NCBI GenBank assembly: GCA_963843085.1
Contig: CAWJJG010000010.1
Span: 310,001-374,000 of the forward strand
Direction of reading: 5' to 3'
Source of the DNA: DASUPK01 sp963843085
Lineage (GTDB): Bacteria; Actinomycetota; Thermoleophilia; Solirubrobacterales; 70-9
DNA length: 64,000 bases
Part shown: one piece after another, positions 23,864 through 31,288 of the stretch
Layout: each line of letters begins with the position of its first letter
How positions within the stretch are numbered: position 1 is the stretch's first letter
The notes under the pieces: model-generated
Databases searched by the model: none
Seen by the model: the letters and a program-made list of their open reading frames with translations, nothing else
What the model was told of the DNA's origin: nothing
Translations under genes and position numbers: made by a program

Positions 23864-24499
23864 CTACGCGGGTTCCCCCGTCACAACGCCGATCAAGGCC
23901 TCAACGCGCGCCTGGATCTCGTCGCGGATCCGGCGCACCGTCTCCAGATCCTTTCCCGCCGGATCCTCGAGGTTCCAGTCCTCGTAGCGCTTTCCGGGGA
24001 AGATGGGACAGGCGTCGCCGCAGCCCATGGTGATGACCGCGTCCGCGGCCCGGACGACCTCGTCGGTGAGCGGCTTGGGGAACTCCTTCGAGATGTCGAC
24101 TCCGACCTCGTTCATAGCCTCGACGGCATACGGGTTCAGGTCCTCTCCCGGATCCGATCCGGCCGAGCGTACGTGCACCCGTCCCTCGGCGAGCCTGTCA
24201 AGCAGGCCGGCAGCCATCTGGCTCCGGCCTGAGTTGTGGACGCAGACGAACAGAACCTCGGGGACCTCTTTGGTCAGCTTGCCCTCCACCTGCGCGAGCG
24301 CTCGCAGCCGCTGCCGGGTGAAGCGCTCGACCATGATCGGCACGAAGTCCTGCACCTTCGACCCCGCGAACTCGTCGGTGCTCTCGTCCACGTATCTCTC
24401 GATCGTCTCCCGCGAGAAGATCCCTTCGAACTCCGCCGCGAGCACGTCGAAGGATCGATTGATGAGCCCCTTGGTGGCCAGGTCAACTTCGGTAGTCAT
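23864..24499 (-). CDS. arsC: Arsenate reductase (LMW-phosphatase fold) with N-terminal helical domain
   Basis: A 211-residue protein in two parts. Residues 1-75 form a helical domain (ETIERYVDESTDEF) found fused or free in actinobacterial arsenate reductases. Residues 80-211 are the low-molecular-weight phosphatase-like catalytic domain with Cys86-to-Arg92 in FVCVHNSGRSQMAAG and a second Cys pair region MGCGDACPIFPGKRYEDW. It reduces arsenate to arsenite, probably with mycothiol or thioredoxin as reductant. ATG 24499 has GGGAGG upstream. It is the first gene of the arsenic operon, divergent from arsR. Confidence 0.9.
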   Translation of the reverse strand: MTTEVDLATKGLINRSFDVLAAEFEGIFSRETIERYVDESTDEFAGSKVQDFVPIMVERFTRQRLRALAQVEGKLTKEVPEVLFVCVHNSGRSQMAAGLLDRLAEGRVHVRSAGSDPGEDLNPYAVEAMNEVGVDISKEFPKPLTDEVVRAADAVITMGCGDACPIFPGKRYEDWNLEDPAGKDLETVRRIRDEIQARVEALIGVVTGEPA

Positions 24500-24534
24500 C
24501 TTCCTCCCTTCGAGATTTAGCCGCCGGTCGCGCA

Positions 24535-24578
24535 ATCCTAAAGGTTGACAACTATCGATTCAATCGATATACGTATAT
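24535..24578. promoter_or_regulatory. Divergent arsR/arsC promoters with ArsR operator-like palindromes
   Basis: Plus strand: TTGACA (24545-24550), 17 bp, TATACG (24568-24573), so arsR at 24581 would be leaderless. Minus strand: TTGAAT (24558-24563), 17 bp, TAGGAT (24535-24540). The palindromes ATCGATTcAATCGAT (24554-24568) and ATATACGTATAT (24567-24578) overlap both promoters and are likely ArsR sites. Confidence 0.7.
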
Positions 24579-24580
24579 AG

Positions 24581-24937
24581 ATGGCCGTCGATCTGGAGAT
24601 GGTGCCGAAGCAAAAGCGACCGCCGGGGGAGCCGTGTTGCGAACCCGTTGTCTACCCGGACATCCAGCGCGCCCAGGCGGAGCGGATGGCCAAGGTCGCC
24701 AAGGCACTCGGCGACCCGATCCGCATGCAGCTGGTGGACGTCCTCCGCAAGCACGCCGGCAAGGTCTGCGTCTGCGAGCTCGTCCCGCTCTTCGACCTCT
24801 CCCAGCCGACCGTCTCCCATCACCTGAAGGTGCTGCGCGAGGCCGGCATCGTCGGCTCCGAGCGCCAGGGGCTGTGGGCCTACTACTACGTGAACCCCGA
24901 CTCGATAGAGGAGCTGAGCGCATGGCTGAGCAGCTGA
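24581..24937 (+). CDS. arsR: ArsR/SmtB-family arsenite-responsive repressor
   Basis: A 118-residue winged-helix repressor: ALGDPIRMQLVDVLRKH, then the recognition helix region LSQPTVSHHLKVLREAGIV and wing SERQGLWAYYYVN. Potential As(III) ligands are the CVCEL motif (about residue 65) and a Cys pair near residue 20 (PGEPCCEP). It should repress both divergent ars transcripts until arsenite binds. ATG 24581 lies about 7 nt after the -10, implying a leaderless mRNA; ATG 24599 is a weaker alternative. arsM overlaps its 3' end. Confidence 0.92.
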   Translation: MAVDLEMVPKQKRPPGEPCCEPVVYPDIQRAQAERMAKVAKALGDPIRMQLVDVLRKHAGKVCVCELVPLFDLSQPTVSHHLKVLREAGIVGSERQGLWAYYYVNPDSIEELSAWLSS

Positions 24938-25731
24938 CCGGCAAGGACGAGATCCGGGAGGCCGTGCGCGAGCGCTATGCGGCCGCGGCCAGCTCGGTGG
25001 GGGAAGGACGCGTCGCCTGTTGCACTCCGTCGACGGACGCCGAGGCGAGCGAATCCTCCTGCGGGTGCGGCACCGACGTTCCCGACGCCTGCGGCGGGGA
25101 GGAGTTCGGCGCCGGCCTCTATCGGGACGCCGATCGTGAGCAACTCCCCGACGAGGCCAAGCTCGCCTCGCTCGGGTGCGGCAACCCCACCGCGGTCGCC
25201 GAGCTCCATGAAGGCGAGACGGTGCTGGACCTCGGCTCCGGAGGAGGGATCGACGTCCTGCTCTCGGCCCGCCGCGTCGGGTCCAGCGGAAAGGCCTACG
25301 GCGTCGACATGACTGACGAGATGCTCGAGCTGGCCAGGCGCAACCAGCGCGAGAGCGGGGTGGAGAACGTCGAGTTCCTGAAGGGGACGATCGAGGAGGT
25401 CCCGCTCCCCGGCGATTCGGTCGACGTCGTCATCTCGAACTGCGTGATCAATCTCTCCGGAGACAAGCCGGCCGTCTTTCGCGAGGCGGCCCGGGTGCTG
25501 CGCCCTGGCGGCCGCTTCGCGGTAAGCGACATCGTCGCCGACGACGGCATGGACGAGGCGACGCGCCGGGACATGGCCCAGTGGACCGGCTGCATCGCCG
25601 GCGCCCTGACCGCGGGCGAGTTCCGCCGCGAGCTCGAGGGCGCGGGGTTCACGGACGTCGAGATCCGTGAGACCCACCGCGTCCACGATCAGGCCGGTTC
25701 GGCCATCATCCGGGCGAGAATGCCCTCGTGA
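24922..25731 (+). CDS. arsM: Arsenite S-adenosylmethionine methyltransferase ArsM
   Basis: A 269-residue class I SAM-dependent methyltransferase. SAM-binding motif I is VLDLGSGGGIDVLLSARRVG (about residue 93), with VYGVDMT-like motif II following. Arsenite-binding cysteines are the CC pair near residue 33, the CGCG segment, and Cys in VISNCVINL and QWTGCIAGAL, matching the ArsM pattern. It methylates As(III) to organic forms. ATG 24922 lies within the end of arsR (16-nt overlap), so translation is probably coupled. Confidence 0.93.
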   Translation: MAEQLTGKDEIREAVRERYAAAASSVGEGRVACCTPSTDAEASESSCGCGTDVPDACGGEEFGAGLYRDADREQLPDEAKLASLGCGNPTAVAELHEGETVLDLGSGGGIDVLLSARRVGSSGKAYGVDMTDEMLELARRNQRESGVENVEFLKGTIEEVPLPGDSVDVVISNCVINLSGDKPAVFREAARVLRPGGRFAVSDIVADDGMDEATRRDMAQWTGCIAGALTAGEFRRELEGAGFTDVEIRETHRVHDQAGSAIIRARMPS

Positions 25732-26597
25732 GCACTCCCGGAACGGTCGCCCTCAAGGACCCCGAGCAGCTCTACCTCGACTGGGAGCACGCCCACTGGG
25801 CCGCCCAGGACATCGACCTGAGCCGCGACCCATCGGACTGGGCCGGGCTCGAGGAGGAGGAGCGGAACCTCCTCTACTTCGCCCTCAGCTCGCTGATGGT
25901 CGCCGAGGAGCGCATCTCGACCCAGTTCTGTGGCCTGGTCCTTGCCCAGGACGACGAGGAGGAGGGCAGTTACCTCTCGACCCAGCTGGTCGACGAGGTC
26001 CGGCACATGCAGTTCTACGCCCGTTTCCAGGACGAGGTGATCGCCCCTCATGAAACGGGTCGCTCCTCGCCTTCGGCTGCAGAACGCCCTTGCATCACGA
26101 TCGCCGCACACGTGGAGAGATCGCGCGAGGTCCTCGGCGAGCCCTTCAGGCAGATCTTCGACGGGGCCCTCGTTCAGGCCCATGGCCGTCTGCTGGCCAA
26201 CCCGGCCGATCGCGAGGCCAAGATCGACTTCGTGACGATCTACCACATGATCCTGGAGGGGACCCTGGGAATCGTCACCTCGCACTTCCTGCTCGATCTG
26301 CTCCGCGAGCGGGAGCTGCTGCCCGGCTTCGTGGACGGCTACTCGCGGATCGCCGCGGACGAGCAGCGCCACATCGCCTACGGAAGCTGGTTCCTGCGCG
26401 AGGCCGTGGCGGCCGATCCCTCGATGGCGGACGTCGTCAGGGAACGGATCAAGCAGCTGCTCCCCGCTGTCGCCGCGACGGTCTCGCCTCCGAGCGAGGG
26501 TGCATTCGACGCCCTCGGCATCGACGACGGTGCCCTGGCCGAGTTCGGTCTGGGCGCGCTCAACCGCCGCCTGGCGCTGATCGGCGCCCCCCTGTGA
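25728..26597 (+). CDS. R2-like ferritin-superfamily oxidase (R2lox candidate)
   Basis: A 289-residue four-helix-bundle protein with all six di-metal ligands of the ribonucleotide-reductase R2 superfamily: Glu60 (or 61), Glu90 and His93 in VDEVRHMQF, Glu177 in YHMILEG, Glu212 and His215 in ADEQRHIAY. Tyr172 sits five residues before Glu177, and Glu177 is 35 before Glu212, the spacing I recall for R2lox of Mycobacterium tuberculosis, whose Tyr forms a Tyr-Val crosslink; the partner position here would be Ile63. No R1 subunit gene is nearby, so it is unlikely to be a true RNR subunit. GTG 25728 overlaps the arsM stop (GTGA). Confidence 0.7.
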   Translation: MSTPGTVALKDPEQLYLDWEHAHWAAQDIDLSRDPSDWAGLEEEERNLLYFALSSLMVAEERISTQFCGLVLAQDDEEEGSYLSTQLVDEVRHMQFYARFQDEVIAPHETGRSSPSAAERPCITIAAHVERSREVLGEPFRQIFDGALVQAHGRLLANPADREAKIDFVTIYHMILEGTLGIVTSHFLLDLLRERELLPGFVDGYSRIAADEQRHIAYGSWFLREAVAADPSMADVVRERIKQLLPAVAATVSPPSEGAFDALGIDDGALAEFGLGALNRRLALIGAPL

Positions 26598-26627
26598 TCC
26601 GGCTTCCCTGAGAGAATCAGTGTCGAG

Positions 26628-27533
26628 ATGCTCTGCGGGGCGATCGACATCGGCTCGAACACCACCCGGCTGCTCGTCGCCGAGCCGTCGGAGGGACAGC
26701 TCCGCAAGGTGATGGAGCAGCGCGCCTACACCCGCATCGGGAAGGACGCGTCCAAGAACGGGAAGATCACGGCCGAGAAGATCGCCGAGGTCGCCGACGT
26801 CGTTGCCACACAGCGGCGGCTCGCCGAGGAGATGGGGGCCGAGACGATCAAGACCGTCGCGACCGCCGCGATCCGCGAGGCCAAGAACCGCGACAAGGTC
26901 GTCGAGGAGATCGAGGAGATCGCCGGGGTCGACGTGGACGTCCTCGACGAGGAGGAGGAGGGCCGGTTCGCGTTCATCGGGGCGACCAAGTCCCTCAGCC
27001 ATCCCGTCGAGGGGAAGGTCGCGGTGGTAGACGTCGGGGGCGGCTCGTCGGAGGTGATCTACGGGACCATGTCCGACGGAGTCACCGAGGTGAAGTCGTT
27101 CAAGATCGGCTCCGGGCTGCTCACCGAGGAGCACCTCGAGTCCGACCCCCCATCGGCCTCCGAGATCCGCGGCCTGCGCGATCACATCGCGGACTTCTTC
27201 GAGAAGGTGGAGCTGGAGCCGCCCGATCAGGCCGTCGCGGTGGGCGGGAGCGCCACCTCGCTGCGCACGCTGGTCGGGGCCGTCCTCGAGTACGAGACCC
27301 TCGAGCGCGCGGTCAGGGTGCTCTCCAGCGACGAGATCTACGAGGTCGCCAAGCGCTTCGAGCTCGACTCCCGGCGCGTCAAGCTGCTCCCGGCCGGGGT
27401 CCTGCTGCTCGAGAAGTTCTCCGACCTGCTCGGCCAGCCGCTGCAGATCGGCAAGGGCGGCCTCCGGGAGGGGATCATCCTCACGCTGCTCAACGGCGAC
27501 GCGAACGGCTCGGCCGAGAAGCTGGCGGCGTAA
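26628..27533 (+). CDS. ppx: Exopolyphosphatase/pppGpp phosphatase (Ppx/GppA family)
   Basis: A 301-residue protein of the actin-like ASKHA fold. Nucleotide-binding motifs are AIDIGSNTTRLLVAE (phosphate 1), VAVVDVGGGSSEVIYG (phosphate 2) and the conserved ETIKTVATAAIREAKN segment. It lacks the C-terminal HD domain of E. coli Ppx, as is usual for short actinobacterial PPX proteins. It degrades polyphosphate or pppGpp. The neighbouring CHAD and polyphosphate kinase genes favour polyphosphate. ATG 26628; possible -10 GAGAAT about 10 nt upstream. Confidence 0.9.
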   Translation: MLCGAIDIGSNTTRLLVAEPSEGQLRKVMEQRAYTRIGKDASKNGKITAEKIAEVADVVATQRRLAEEMGAETIKTVATAAIREAKNRDKVVEEIEEIAGVDVDVLDEEEEGRFAFIGATKSLSHPVEGKVAVVDVGGGSSEVIYGTMSDGVTEVKSFKIGSGLLTEEHLESDPPSASEIRGLRDHIADFFEKVELEPPDQAVAVGGSATSLRTLVGAVLEYETLERAVRVLSSDEIYEVAKRFELDSRRVKLLPAGVLLLEKFSDLLGQPLQIGKGGLREGIILTLLNGDANGSAEKLAA

Positions 27534-27572
27534 CGGGGTTGTAAACGCACCCCCGAGGCCGATTCCCGCCGG

Positions 27573-27578
27573 TAGTTT
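27573..27578 (+). promoter_or_regulatory. -10 element TAGTTT, leaderless promoter of the first CHAD gene
   Basis: Six nt separate it from GTG 27585; the GTG directly abutting the hexamer (27579) would be too close. Confidence 0.5.
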
Positions 27579-27584
27579 GTGGCG

Positions 27585-28070
27585 GTGGCCAAGGCCAAGC
27601 CGATCCCCGACCTGACCGCCGCGATTCCCTACGCGGAGGCCGCGGCCAGGGTCGTCTCGATCAGAGGGGCGGAGCTGGTCGCGGAGGCGCAGGGAGTGCT
27701 CGACACCGGGGACATCGAGCGGGTCCACGACATGCGCGTCGCCACGCGGCGCCTGCGCGCCGCGCTGGAGATCTTCGAGCCCTGCTTCCCGCCCAAGCCG
27801 TACGGGCAGGCGCTCGCCGAGGTGAAGCGTCTCGCTGACGCTCTCGGAGAGCGGCGGGATCGCGACGTTGCCATCGCGGCGCTGCACGGCTTCAACGACC
27901 AGATGCCGGCGCCGGACCGTCGCGGGGTCGCGTCGCTGATCGAGGTGTTCCGCGCCGAGCAGGAGGCCGCGAACGAGGGGCTTGCGCCCCTGGTGTCGGA
28001 CGAGAAGCTGAGGGCGCTCCGGGAGAACATGACCGAGCTCGTCAGCAGCGCTCGCGAGGCGGCCGAGTGA
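27585..28070 (+). CDS. CHAD-domain protein, N-terminal half
   Basis: A 161-residue helical protein with the conserved-histidine CHAD signature VHDMRVATRRLRAALEIF (about residue 45) and LADALGERRDRDVAIAAL. CHAD domains bind polyphosphate and localise proteins to polyphosphate granules. A full CHAD domain has two such helical bundles; this gene supplies the first, and the overlapping next gene supplies the second. The start is GTG 27585, by its -10 spacing. Clustering with ppx and ppk1 supports a polyphosphate role. Confidence 0.75.
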   Translation: MAKAKPIPDLTAAIPYAEAAARVVSIRGAELVAEAQGVLDTGDIERVHDMRVATRRLRAALEIFEPCFPPKPYGQALAEVKRLADALGERRDRDVAIAALHGFNDQMPAPDRRGVASLIEVFRAEQEAANEGLAPLVSDEKLRALRENMTELVSSAREAAE

Positions 28071-28822
28071 AGGCTCGCCCCGTCAAGAAGCTCGACCCCT
28101 CGCGCTCGCTCGGTGAGAACGCGGCCCGGATCGTCAAGGTGCGGCTGGAAGAGATGCTCGAGTTCGCCCCGCGGGCGCTCGACGGGAAGACGAAGGCCCA
28201 GCACGACATGCGGATCGCGGCTAAGCGGCTCCGCTACGTGCTCGAGGTGACGGGGTTCTGCCTCGGGCGGCCGGCCGACACCGCCCGCCGCCGGGCGCGA
28301 GACCTGCAGGACATCCTGGGAGAGATCCACGACTGCGACGTGATGCTGCCGCGGGTCCGCGAGCACATCGAGGCGCTGCAGCGCAGCGACGCCAGGGCCG
28401 TGCGGGAAAAGGCCAATATGGCGCCGGACCTCGACCCGCGCCTCGCCGCCCAGGCTCCCAATCGGACGGCCTATCGCGGCCTCGACGTTCTCGCGGTCTA
28501 CTTGGAGGCGCGCCGCGAGCTGCTCGGCGACCGGTTCGCCGCCTTCTGCAAGCGGCAGGAGGAGACCGGCACCTGGAAGAGGCTGGAGCGCTCAGTCGAC
28601 GGCTACCTGCGCCGCTCGCGCGAGGCGCGGCGCAGAGCGAAGGCCGCGGAGCGCGCCCGGCAGGAGGCGGAGGCCGCCGCGCGCGCCGCCGAGCAGGCCG
28701 AGGCGCAGGCCGCGCAGGCCCGCCTCGACCGCGAACGCGCCAGCCGCAAGGCGGAGCAGCAGGCCGATCGCCACGAGCAGATCCAGCGGCGCACCACGCC
28801 GGCGCCGCGTCGCCCGAGCTAG
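28067..28822 (+). CDS. CHAD-domain protein, C-terminal half with coiled-coil tail
   Basis: A 251-residue protein. The second CHAD bundle is marked by QHDMRIAAKRLRYVLEVTGF (about residue 46) and ARDLQDILGEIHDCDVML. From about residue 175 it becomes a long Ala/Arg/Glu helix (REARRRAKAAERARQEAEA) and a basic tail. GTG 28067 overlaps the stop of the first half by 4 nt (GTGA), so the two are made in close proportion and probably pair. A basic tail could help bind polyphosphate. Whether an ancestral single gene was split cannot be decided. Confidence 0.75.
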   Translation: MKARPVKKLDPSRSLGENAARIVKVRLEEMLEFAPRALDGKTKAQHDMRIAAKRLRYVLEVTGFCLGRPADTARRRARDLQDILGEIHDCDVMLPRVREHIEALQRSDARAVREKANMAPDLDPRLAAQAPNRTAYRGLDVLAVYLEARRELLGDRFAAFCKRQEETGTWKRLERSVDGYLRRSREARRRAKAAERARQEAEAAARAAEQAEAQAAQARLDRERASRKAEQQADRHEQIQRRTTPAPRRPS

Positions 28823-28825
28823 CGG

Positions 28826-28869
28826 TTCACCGCCTCTTCACCTCCGCGTAACAGCCCCGTAACCGGATT
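28826..28869 (+). promoter_or_regulatory. PHO-box-like array before the PHP-glycosyltransferase gene
   Basis: TTCAC at 28826 and 28837 and GTAAC at 28848 and 28859 are spaced exactly 11 bp. The first unit reads GGTTCACCGCC, like the classical actinobacterial PHO box. The array ends 55 nt before the ATG. Confidence 0.7.
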
Positions 28870-28924
28870 ATCCCTGCAAATGGGCACCGTGGGGCCATCA
28901 ACGGAACGAGAGAAAGAGGGTCAG

Positions 28925-31267
28925 ATGAACCCCATATCGACCAGCCGGGTCGATCTGCACTGCCACTCCACTGCGTCCGAGGTCTCCAAGCTCGGGATCC
29001 AGCGGAGCGTCGGCCTTCCTGAGTGCGCCACCCCGCCGAAGGAGGTCTACGAGCTCGCCAAGCGCCGCGGGATGGACTTCGTGACGATCACCGATCACGA
29101 CACGATCGACGGCTGCCTGGAGATTGCCGATCGTGACGACGTGTTCCTCTCGGAGGAGCTCACCGTCTGGTTCCGCGGCGAGCCTCAGGCCGTCCACCTG
29201 CTCTGTCTCGGGATCACCCCCCACGACCACGCCTGGCTGCAGGAGCACAACCGCGATGTCGAGGCCTGCGCGGAGTACCTGCACTCCAACGAGATCGCCT
29301 GCTCACTGGCACACCCCTTCTACGCGGTTGAGGCGCCCCTCTCTCCGGCGCATAGGCGCAAGCTCGCGCAGCTGTTCCCGGTCTGGGAGACCCGCAACGG
29401 CTCCCGCGCGCGCGAGCTCAACATGCCCGCCGCGATCTACATCGAGACGCATGGTGGTACCGGCACCGGCGGCTCGGATGATCACGCCGGCGTGGACATC
29501 GGGCGGACGTTCACCGAGACGCCCCCCGCGGCCACGCCGGAAGAGTTTCTGCGCCACATCCGCGAGGGCCGCGCAGACGCGCGCGGAGAGCAGGGCAGCG
29601 CGGCCAAGTGGGCGCACGCGGCGATGGCGCTGGGAACCCGAGCCCTCCTCCTCCCAGAAGACCAGGCGACCTACCTTCCTGGTGGTCGTCATGCGACCAC
29701 AGATAAGGAAGGTCGCGGGGGTGAGCCGAGGCTGGACGCGGTGCTTGAGATCGCCGAGCGGGTGATGCGCGAGGGGAACGTCCGGCGCGGCGAGGAGGGG
29801 GGAGAGATCGGGTCCGAGGAAGCGCGGGCGCTTCTGCACGCCTTCACCGCCGTCGTCGGCCTCGAGCCCGGCAGGGCGCTGATTGACCACATGCAGGGCG
29901 ACCGCTTCAGCCATGCCGAGCTCGAGCGCAGGGCGCGGCGCGTCCACGAGCGGCGGCTGCGCGAGGTCGTCGAGTCGACGGTCGAGAGCCTGGGCAAGGG
30001 CGGAGCGGATGACCTCCCCGGGACGGCCATCGGCGCGGGGCGTGGGCTCTTCCGCGCTGCGATTCCGGCCATCCCATACGCGCCGGCCGCGGCCTTCCTC
30101 GGCAAGGAGAAGGCGAAGCTCAATCCCTCGGAGGGACCCAGGCGGGTGGCCCTGGTCGCGGATGCGATCGGCGGCGTCCACGGAGTGACCCACACGATTG
30201 AGCGGATCCGCGAGCTGGGCGTCCCAGGCTACGACGTCGAGGTGATCGGCACCGATCGCAACGTCGACCGCCGGGTCTCCGCCGTTGCCGAGGTCGAGAT
30301 TCCCTTCTACGCGGGGCTGGAGATCGGGATGCCAAGCCTGCCGGCGATGGTCGAGGCCCTGGCGGAGGGCCACTTCGACGCCGTTCATGTGACGGCGCCG
30401 GGGCCCGCGGGAGTGATCGCGGCGCTGATCGCCCGAATCATGGAGCTGCCGATGCTGGGGAGCTGGCACACTGAGCTCGGCGCCTACGCCGGGCTGCGCT
30501 CGGCCTCCGCCGAGCTCGAGAAGGGGGCCGACATGGCCCTGTCGCTCTTCTACCGCCAGTGTGGGCGAGTGCTCTCGCCGAGTCCCGCCAGCGACGCGTC
30601 GCTCGTCCGCCTCGGCATCGAGCCCCATGCGATCGGGCGCTGGGGGCGCGGCGTCGATACCTCGCGCTTCGACCCCGCCCTGCGCGGTGCGGACTCCTGC
30701 CCGGGCAAGATCAGGGCCCTATATGTAGGGAGGCTCACCAAGGAGAAGGGTGTCGAGCTGCTGGCCGACTCCTTCATCCGGGCCCACGACGCCGATCCGA
30801 GGCTGCACCTGCTGATCGCCGGCGGCGGCCCTGAGGAGGAGATGCTCCGCGAGCGCCTCGGCGAGCGCGCGACGTTCCTCGGCTGGCTTGCCGGCGACGA
30901 ACTGCCGCGCGCCTACGCGAGCGCGGATCTCTTTCTCTTCTGCAGCCGGACCGACACATTCGGCCAGGTCCTGGTCGAGGCGGGGGCGAGCGGCCTTCCG
31001 TCGGTGGCCGTGAACGAGGGCGGGCCATCGTCGATCGTCATCGACGGCGAGACGGGACGGCTCTGCGACGCGGATCCGGGCATGATCGCCGCGGCGATCC
31101 TGCAGCTCGCCGACGCGCCCGCCTGGAGGGCGAAGCTCGGCCGCCAGGCGATGGAGGCGGCCCGGGCGCGGACCTGGGAGGCGGCGATGAACCAGCTCGC
31201 AGACGGGTACGACTGGGTCACCGAGCCCGCCGATCAGCCACGCATCTCTCTCGTCAGGGCGGCGTAG
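28925..31267 (+). CDS. PHP-phosphoesterase / GT4 glycosyltransferase fusion protein
   Basis: A 780-residue two-domain protein. Residues 1-280 form a PHP domain: VDLHCHSTASE, FVTITDHDTIDG, HPFYAVEAP and GSDDHAGVDIGRTF supply the metal ligands. After a helical linker (to about 400), residues 405-780 form a GT-B, family 4 glycosyltransferase: SWHTELGAYA, RWGRGVDTSRF, LYVGRLTKEKG and FGQVLVEAGASGLPSVAVNE with the EX7E-type glutamates. The GT4 part resembles SqdX/MgtA lipid glycosyltransferases. The PHO-box array upstream suggests it is made under phosphate starvation, perhaps for phosphorus-free glycolipids. ATG 28925 with AGAGGG upstream is preferred to ATG 28880. Confidence 0.8.
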   Translation: MNPISTSRVDLHCHSTASEVSKLGIQRSVGLPECATPPKEVYELAKRRGMDFVTITDHDTIDGCLEIADRDDVFLSEELTVWFRGEPQAVHLLCLGITPHDHAWLQEHNRDVEACAEYLHSNEIACSLAHPFYAVEAPLSPAHRRKLAQLFPVWETRNGSRARELNMPAAIYIETHGGTGTGGSDDHAGVDIGRTFTETPPAATPEEFLRHIREGRADARGEQGSAAKWAHAAMALGTRALLLPEDQATYLPGGRHATTDKEGRGGEPRLDAVLEIAERVMREGNVRRGEEGGEIGSEEARALLHAFTAVVGLEPGRALIDHMQGDRFSHAELERRARRVHERRLREVVESTVESLGKGGADDLPGTAIGAGRGLFRAAIPAIPYAPAAAFLGKEKAKLNPSEGPRRVALVADAIGGVHGVTHTIERIRELGVPGYDVEVIGTDRNVDRRVSAVAEVEIPFYAGLEIGMPSLPAMVEALAEGHFDAVHVTAPGPAGVIAALIARIMELPMLGSWHTELGAYAGLRSASAELEKGADMALSLFYRQCGRVLSPSPASDASLVRLGIEPHAIGRWGRGVDTSRFDPALRGADSCPGKIRALYVGRLTKEKGVELLADSFIRAHDADPRLHLLIAGGGPEEEMLRERLGERATFLGWLAGDELPRAYASADLFLFCSRTDTFGQVLVEAGASGLPSVAVNEGGPSSIVIDGETGRLCDADPGMIAAAILQLADAPAWRAKLGRQAMEAARARTWEAAMNQLADGYDWVTEPADQPRISLVRAA

Positions 31268-31276
31268 AAGACCCTC

Positions 31277-31282
31277 TAACTT
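31277..31282 (+). promoter_or_regulatory. -10 element TAACTT, leaderless promoter of ppk1
   Basis: It lies between the stop of the preceding gene and the kinase gene, 6 nt before GTG 31289, so ppk1 may also be transcribed independently of the gene before it. Confidence 0.45.
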
Positions 31283-31288
31283 GTGGGT

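Noticed and set aside
25728..26597. A class I ribonucleotide reductase beta subunit
   Set aside because: No alpha subunit is nearby, the protein is short, and ligand spacing fits R2lox-type oxidases better.
25689..27887. A 732-residue minus-strand frame across the R2-like, ppx and CHAD genes
   Set aside because: It is antisense to three well-supported genes and has no recognisable motif.
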